A program made the translations under genes and the position numbers. Source: Myxococcales bacterium (GTDB lineage: Bacteria; Myxococcota_A; Polyangia; Polyangiales; Polyangiaceae). Taken from it: 8,894 nucleotides of DNA. Location: the NCBI GenBank assembly GCA_013298325.1, contig JAAFHJ010000169.1, positions 1 through 8,894 on the forward strand, given 5' to 3'. The notes beneath the pieces are model-generated. The model was not told the DNA's origin, did not search any database, and saw only the letters and a program-made list of their open reading frames with translations. Below are positions 4,629 to 8,894 of this stretch, piece by piece (the first letter of the stretch is position 1; each line of letters opens with the position of its first letter).

Positions 4629-7550
4629 ATGGGAAAGCGGAGCGGTCCGTCGCGGTCCCGAAGTTCCGACGTCGCCGGGCGTTTCGACGCCGCCCTGATG
4701 CGCGCCGAAGCGCTCCTCCCGGGGGTCGCCCGCACGCTCGCCGCGGTTTCCGGGCCCACTTCAGCAGGGGTCCGTGGCGCGCTTGCGAAAGACTTTTCGC
4801 GGACCCGCACCCGCGCCGACTACCTCGCCGTCCGCGCCGAGCCGGCCTGCCGCGCGACGAGCCTCGCCCGTTTTGCCGCCATCGAGCGGCTCCGCTGTTG
4901 TTTGCGGGAGGTCGCCGGCGTCGACGTCCGCGCCACCGCCGCCGAGCTCTCCGCGTTGGCCGGCGTCTGCGTCGACGAAGCGCTCGACGAAGCGCTCGCC
5001 CGCGCCGACGCCCGCTTCGGAGCACCGCTCGCCGCCGCTGGCGGGCGCTGCCCGATCGTCGTCCTTGGGATGGGGAAGCTCGGCGGCGGCGAACTCAATG
5101 CGGGGAGCGACATCGATCTCTGCTTCTTTTACGGCACCGACGACGGCGCCACCGCCCAAACAGAAGACAGCCTCCACGCCTACTTTTCCAAGGTCGCCGA
5201 GTGGACGGTCAAAGCGCTCGACGAACCGGGCGACGACGGCGCCGTCTGGCGCACCGACCTCCGCCTCCGCCCGGAAGGGACGCGAGGCCCGCTCGTCAAT
5301 TCGGTCGCAGCCGCCGAAAGATACTACGAAAACTGGGGTCGCACCTGGGAGCGCGCCGCCCTCCTCCGCGCCTCGCCGATCGCCGGCGATCGCCCCCTCG
5401 GCGACGAGCTTCAGCAGGCGCTTACGCCGTTTGTCTGGCGGCGGACCGTCGACCCGAAGCTCCCCGGCGAGCTCGCCGCGCTCCTCCAGCAGGCGCGCAT
5501 GAAGGCGTCGAAACAGGATTTGAAGCTCGGCACCGGCGGCATCCGCGAAGTCGAGTTCTTCGTGCAGGGGCTCCAGCTCGTCTGGGGGGGGAAGAATCCG
5601 GACCTGCGGACCCCGCACACCCTCGAGGCCCTCGCCCGCCTCCGCGCCCGCGGCTTTGTGACCGATCGCGAGGCCTCCGAGCTCGAGGTCGCCTGGCACT
5701 TCCTCCGACGCGTCGAGCACCGCATCCAGGCCCAGAGCGGCCTCCCGACGCACACCTTGCCGAGCGATCCCGCCGGCCTGGAGGCGCTGGCCGTCTCCCT
5801 CGGGTTTCCGACCGCCGACGCCTTCGACGCCGCCCTCGCAGCGACGCGCACCTCGGTCGCTGCCATCTATCAGACGCTGCTCTTCGAAGCGGGGCGGACC
5901 GCTTTCGAGCAGAACCCCTGGGATTTCGTCGTTGCTCTCCTCGACGACCGCGGCCTCGTCGGCCCGGGCCTCGACGCCGCGCCGTCCCCCGCTGCGCGGA
6001 CGGACGCGTTGGCGGAGGCGCTCGCAGGATCCTCCTGGCCGCCCGGCGTTGCCGGCTGGAGCGAGGGGCGCCGAGAAGAGTTCGCCCGCTGCCTGGTGGC
6101 GCTCGCGCGGAAGCCCGATCTGCCGCTCGGCGAGCGGACCCGGGAGCGCTATCCGGCGTTTGTTGCTCATCTTTTCCGCACGCTCGGCGATTCCGCCGAT
6201 CCCGAGCAGGCGGCACGGCTCCTCGTCCCCTTCTTTTCGCGGGTCGCGAGCCCGGAGGGGTACGCGAAGGCCTTCGAAGGGCGCCCCGACGCCCTCGCGC
6301 GGCTGGTCTCGGTCCTCGGAACGAGCCGTTACCTCGGCGAGGGGCTCATCGGCCACCCGGCGCTCGTCGACCGCGCGCTCTTTGCCTTCTCGGTGCCGCG
6401 ACCGGGGGACGCCGCAAAGGTTCTCGCCGAGGAGCTCCGCGCCGCCGCCGCCCGCCCCGCCGACGAAGACCCCCTCGAAGCCTTTGTCGGCGCCACCCGG
6501 CGCACGCGCTCCCGGGTGCTTGTCGACGTCGGCTGCGCAGAACTTGCTGGGGAAATTTCCGGGGATGACGTCGCCGCGCGGGTCACCGAGCTCGCCGAGA
6601 CGCTGATCGGCGCCGCCCTCGACTACGTGACCGCCGACCTGCCCTCCTCGGTGAGTTCGCTGACCGTCGTCGCCCTCGGGAAGCTCGGTGGCTATGAGCT
6701 CGCCCACGGGAGCGATCTCGACCTGATTTTTGTCTACGACGACCGCAGCGAAGCGACCGGCGAAGACCCCGACGACGCCGCCGAGCGCTACGCCCGCGCC
6801 GCCCAGCGCGTCCTCCGCCTGCTGACGCTCCCCCACGGCGACGGCCCCGGCTACGAGCTCGACACGCGCCTCCGCCCCTCGGGGAACCAGGGGCTCCTTG
6901 TTGTGTCGTTACGCGCCTTTGCCCAATACCACGGCCACCAGGGGGGCAAGCGCCGCGCCGCCCCCTGGGAACGCCAAGCGCTCCTCAAGGCGCGCCCCCT
7001 CGGCGCCCAGACGGCTTTCGCGGCCACCGTCGCCGAAACGCTCCGCGCCATCGCCCTCGCCGACGAGCCGCCCGACGCGGAGGCGATGCGCGCCATGCGC
7101 GAAAAGATGGTGCGCGAACTCTACAGGCCCGACGAATACCGTCGCGATCTCAAACAGATGCCCGGCGGCCTCGTCGAGCTCGCCTTCACCGTTCAGTACG
7201 CGCAAATGAAGGCGCAAATCGCCGAAACCCACACCGGTCGCGCCATCGACGCCCTCGTCCCCAAGGGCCTCACGGCCGAAGACGCCGCGATCCTCCGGCG
7301 CGGGCTTTTGCGCTTCGGCCGCGCGGAGCGGGCTTTCCGGCTCCTCAGCGGCGACAGTGCCTCGGTGATCGACTTTCGCGCCCCGATCGCCGCCCATGTC
7401 GCGCGCCTCCTCGGCTATCGCGCCTCCGGATCCACGGTCGTCGACGACTTCCGCCACGATCTCGACGCTACCGCCGCCGCCGTCCACGAGGTCTTCGAGC
7501 GAGTTCTGCGATCCGGCGTCTCGCCGGGCGGAGACGTCCGACCCGGCTGA
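4629..7550 (+). CDS. glnE: Bifunctional glutamine synthetase adenylyltransferase / adenylyl-removing enzyme
   Basis: GlnE attaches AMP to a tyrosine of glutamine synthetase when nitrogen is plentiful and removes it by phosphorolysis when nitrogen is scarce, under PII control in well-studied bacteria. The 973 residues fit the usual full length (E. coli about 946). Two nucleotidyltransferase halves are clear. The N-terminal deadenylylase half has GMGKLGGGELNAGSDIDL (147-164, catalytic Asp161 and Asp163), DLRLRPEG (from 210) and GTGGIREVEF (from 301). The C-terminal adenylylating half has GKLGGYELAHGSDLDL (684-699, Asp696 and Asp698), DTRLRPSG and MPGGLVELAF (about 844-853). All expected acidic residues are present, so both activities should be intact. 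A G8 run lies at 5584-5591. The gene is last in a probable three-gene operon and is followed by a strong hairpin. No gene for glutamine synthetase or PII lies in the window. Confidence 0.97.
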   Translation: MGKRSGPSRSRSSDVAGRFDAALMRAEALLPGVARTLAAVSGPTSAGVRGALAKDFSRTRTRADYLAVRAEPACRATSLARFAAIERLRCCLREVAGVDVRATAAELSALAGVCVDEALDEALARADARFGAPLAAAGGRCPIVVLGMGKLGGGELNAGSDIDLCFFYGTDDGATAQTEDSLHAYFSKVAEWTVKALDEPGDDGAVWRTDLRLRPEGTRGPLVNSVAAAERYYENWGRTWERAALLRASPIAGDRPLGDELQQALTPFVWRRTVDPKLPGELAALLQQARMKASKQDLKLGTGGIREVEFFVQGLQLVWGGKNPDLRTPHTLEALARLRARGFVTDREASELEVAWHFLRRVEHRIQAQSGLPTHTLPSDPAGLEALAVSLGFPTADAFDAALAATRTSVAAIYQTLLFEAGRTAFEQNPWDFVVALLDDRGLVGPGLDAAPSPAARTDALAEALAGSSWPPGVAGWSEGRREEFARCLVALARKPDLPLGERTRERYPAFVAHLFRTLGDSADPEQAARLLVPFFSRVASPEGYAKAFEGRPDALARLVSVLGTSRYLGEGLIGHPALVDRALFAFSVPRPGDAAKVLAEELRAAAARPADEDPLEAFVGATRRTRSRVLVDVGCAELAGEISGDDVAARVTELAETLIGAALDYVTADLPSSVSSLTVVALGKLGGYELAHGSDLDLIFVYDDRSEATGEDPDDAAERYARAAQRVLRLLTLPHGDGPGYELDTRLRPSGNQGLLVVSLRAFAQYHGHQGGKRRAAPWERQALLKARPLGAQTAFAATVAETLRAIALADEPPDAEAMRAMREKMVRELYRPDEYRRDLKQMPGGLVELAFTVQYAQMKAQIAETHTGRAIDALVPKGLTAEDAAILRRGLLRFGRAERAFRLLSGDSASVIDFRAPIAAHVARLLGYRASGSTVVDDFRHDLDATAAAVHEVFERVLRSGVSPGGDVRPG

Positions 7551-7551
7551 C

Positions 7552-7589
7552 AAAAAAAGACCCCGCTCTCACGAAGAGAGCGGGGCTTT
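7552..7589. terminator. Bidirectional intrinsic terminator between glnE and the CD225 gene
   Basis: A perfect 10-bp GC-rich stem, CCCCGCTCTC (7561-7570) and GAGAGCGGGG (7576-7585), closes the loop ACGAA. It lies 10 bp after the glnE stop and 21 bp beyond the stop of the converging gene. Read on the - strand the stem is followed by a run of Ts (complement of the A7 at 7552-7558), an ideal terminator for the CD225 gene. On the + strand only CTTTC follows, so it is weaker for glnE, though the A/T flanks can extend the stem. Confidence 0.9.
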
Positions 7590-7606
7590 CGTGGCCGAAG
7601 CGACCG

Positions 7607-8164
7607 TCAGTGATTGAGCGCGTTCCCGATGCCGCCGAGGATGCCGAGCGCAATCGAGATGCCGGCGATGATGAGCGCCGTCTTCGCCTTGTTGCGGGCG
7701 CCTTCGATGTCGCCTGCGTTCTTCGCGCTGTTCGCCTGGACGGCGAACACGATCGCGACGATGCCGGCCGGGCAGCAGAAGAAGAGCGCAACGATCGAGA
7801 GGACGATCGAGAGCGTCGTGTTCACGTCGCCACCGGCGCCGGGCATCATCGGACCGCCCGGCGGGGGGAAGCCGCCCGGTGCACCGAAGCCGGGAGGGGG
7901 GGCGCCGTAGCCGCCCGCGGGGGGCATGCCGCCCGGCGGGCCGAAGCCACCGGGGGCGCCCGGCGGGGGACCGAAGCCGCCCGGCGGGGGACCAAAGCCA
8001 CCCGGCGGAGCGCCGCCCGGCGGGGGACCGAAACCACCCGGCGGAGCGCCGCCCGGCGGGGGACCAAAGCCACCGGGGCCGCCGGGGGGCGGGCCGCCGT
8101 AGCCACCGCCACCCGGGGGACCGTAACCGCCAGCCTGAATCGTGTTGTTCTGCATGCCTTCCAT
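7607..8164 (-). CDS. CD225/dispanin-like membrane protein with Gly/Pro-rich N-terminal tail
   Basis: The 185-residue product begins MEGMQNN; an AAGGAG five bases upstream fixes this start over longer in-frame options. Residues 11-112 are almost only Gly, Pro, Phe, Ala and Tyr in repeated blocks such as GGFGPPPGGAPP, a flexible or phase-separating tail. Residues 113-185 match the CD225/dispanin fold (PF04505, the family of interferon-induced transmembrane proteins). A first helix (about 117-141) carries FFCCPAGIVAIVFA with Cys130-Cys131, a short loop QANSAKNAGDIEGARNKAKT follows, and then a second helix (about 162-180). In animal members the paired cysteines are palmitoylated and the domain bends membranes; the role in bacteria is not known. 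DUF4190-type proteins are a close alternative. The gene is divergent from the DUF2752 gene and converges on glnE at the shared terminator. Confidence 0.82.
   Translation of the reverse strand: MEGMQNNTIQAGGYGPPGGGGYGGPPPGGPGGFGPPPGGAPPGGFGPPPGGAPPGGFGPPPGGFGPPPGAPGGFGPPGGMPPAGGYGAPPPGFGAPGGFPPPGGPMMPGAGGDVNTTLSIVLSIVALFFCCPAGIVAIVFAVQANSAKNAGDIEGARNKAKTALIIAGISIALGILGGIGNALNH
7953..8076. repeat. 36-bp repeats inside the CD225 gene encoding the Gly/Pro tail
   Basis: Near-identical 36-bp units begin at 7975, 8011 and 8047 (the last partial), with a further degenerate copy from about 7953. Each encodes one 12-residue block GGFGPPPGGAPP on the - strand. The period keeps the reading frame, so copy-number change would lengthen or shorten the tail without breaking the protein. 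Differences between units are single bases such as accaaagcc against accgaaacc, which suggests recent duplication. Confidence 0.85.
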
Positions 8165-8410
8165 GTCTGCTCCTTGGACTGCGGGTCGTCCGTCACGCGT
8201 CGGCATGCGGTTCCCCAAGACGCCGCGTAGAGTACCGGAGCCCTCCCAAACGGGAAGGCCGAACTTGCACACGCCCGGGATGCGCCCGAAGTTTCACGCC
8301 CACCAAATCGCCCCAAGTCCACGAAAAATCGACGCCTTTTCCCGTTTCCGCCGCCCGCCGGGCCGCGATCAAAAGCGGTAAAATCGGCTGCAATCTGCTC
8401 TACTCGCCAC
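8165..8410. promoter_or_regulatory. Divergent intergenic region between the CD225 and DUF2752 genes
   Basis: These 246 bp must hold the promoters of both divergent genes. CTCCTT at 8170-8175 is the - strand ribosome site (AAGGAG) of the CD225 gene. The part next to the DUF2752 gene is AT-richer and contains TAAAAT (8379-8384), a possible -10 for that gene about 27 bp ahead of its start, but without a matching -35. On the - strand a TACTCT-like box could serve the CD225 gene. No firm promoter or operator can be named. Confidence 0.35.
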
Positions 8411-8824
8411 GTGCACGCGGCCGCCCCCCCGTCAAGACTCCACGTTCGTGACGCCGCCGCGCTTGCAGCGCTCTATCTCCTTGCGGTCGCCTACCCACTG
8501 TCGCCGCTGGCGAGCTGCCCGATCGCGACCACTCTCCACGCGCCGTGCCCCGGCTGCGGATCGACCCGCTCGATCCTCTCGTTTTTGCACGGGCATTTCG
8601 CCGAGTCCTTCCAGCACAACGCCGTCGCTCCGTTCATCGTCGCCCTCATCGGCCTGTTCGCGGCGCGAAGCCTCCAGGTAGCTATTTTTCAAGGTTTTTC
8701 TGCCGTCGGCCGCGACCGGCTGGCGATTGCCATCGCGAAGGGGCTCGCCGTCCTCTGGGGCGTCCAATTTTTGGTCTACCTGGCCCGTTTTGCCGGCCTC
8801 TTCGGCGGCCCCGAGCCGGTCTAA
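8411..8824 (+). CDS. DUF2752 family small membrane protein
   Basis: This 137-residue protein matches the DUF2752 family (PF10825). The hallmark CPGCGSTR (46-53) is preceded by another cysteine, Cys36, in LASCPIA. It is followed by SFLHGHFAESFQHN (57-70), with the conserved Gly and Asn that usually lead into the second helix. Hydrophobic segments lie at about 15-34, 71-90 and 105-128. The three cysteines could bind metal or form a disulfide near the membrane surface; the function of the family is unknown. The start is GTG 8411, with no clear Shine-Dalgarno and a C7 run at 8424-8430 just after it. No in-frame ATG gives a better N-terminus, so the exact start is uncertain. It is transcribed away from the CD225 gene. 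Confidence 0.85.
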   Translation: MHAAAPPSRLHVRDAAALAALYLLAVAYPLSPLASCPIATTLHAPCPGCGSTRSILSFLHGHFAESFQHNAVAPFIVALIGLFAARSLQVAIFQGFSAVGRDRLAIAIAKGLAVLWGVQFLVYLARFAGLFGGPEPV

Positions 8825-8844
8825 CGGCTTCAATTTAAAGGAAA

Positions 8845-8890
8845 GCGGCCAAAATCCGGCGAAGAGCTGCCGCAAAGTCCCTTTTTGGCC
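8845..8890 (+). terminator. Possible terminator or hairpin after the DUF2752 gene
   Basis: Perfect 8-bp arms GGCCAAAA (8847-8854) and TTTTGGCC (8883-8890) enclose 28 bases that can form an inner CGGC/GCCG stem. Alternative pairing uses GCGGC (8845-8849) with GCCGC (8869-8873), followed ten bases later by a T5. It begins 20 bp after the stop codon. The spacing of stem and T-run is poor for a textbook terminator, and the window ends four bases later. Confidence 0.3.
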
Positions 8891-8894
8891 CCCC

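Noticed and set aside
4898..6568. 556-residue + strand frame overlapping glnE
   Set aside because: It is extremely Arg/Pro-rich, typical of a +1 shadow of a GC-rich gene, with no motif.
4761..6836. 691-residue open frame on the - strand inside glnE
   Set aside because: It is a shadow of the high third-position GC of glnE. The sequence is Gly/Glu/Arg-rich without recognisable motifs, while the + strand has every GlnE motif.
8165..8272. 36-residue N-terminal extension of the CD225 protein from an upstream ATG
   Set aside because: The AAGGAG site points to ATG 8164. The extension lacks a ribosome site and has unrelated composition.

Overview
The window is a high-GC, densely coding stretch from a Gram-negative bacterium, most likely a myxobacterial-type deltaproteobacterium (Myxococcota). 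This rests on the very high GC at third codon positions, two short lipoproteins of the kind common in that phylum, and weak or absent Shine-Dalgarno sites on several genes. It is an inference, since no rRNA or marker gene is present. Seven complete genes and one gene cut by the left edge can be supported.

Left part (1-3085): the 3' end of an unrecognised gene overlaps the start of a small lipoprotein gene. A 247-bp gap with several short inverted repeats follows, then an unrecognised 179-residue protein. Five head-to-tail copies of a 32-bp unit come next, and then a 430-residue lipoprotein resembling SGNH/sialate O-acetylesterase-type carbohydrate esterases. The repeat array fills most of the space in front of the esterase gene.

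Middle part (3136-7550): three closely spaced genes on the + strand, with gaps of 35 and 33 bp, probably form an operon. They encode an unrecognised helical protein, a CPBP-family intramembrane protease, and glnE, the bifunctional adenylyltransferase/deadenylylase that sets glutamine synthetase activity according to nitrogen status. A strong hairpin closes the block and also serves the converging gene on the other strand.

Right part (7607-8894): a - strand gene encodes a Gly/Pro-rich protein ending in a CD225/dispanin-type two-helix membrane domain. It diverges across 246 bp from a + strand gene for a DUF2752 membrane protein with a CPGCGSTR motif. The two may work together at the membrane, but their function is unknown.

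The points most worth a second look are the 32-bp array, the CD225-DUF2752 divergent pair, and the altered catalytic blocks and G9 tract of the esterase. I saw no RNA genes, CRISPR arrays, insertion sequences or phage genes.
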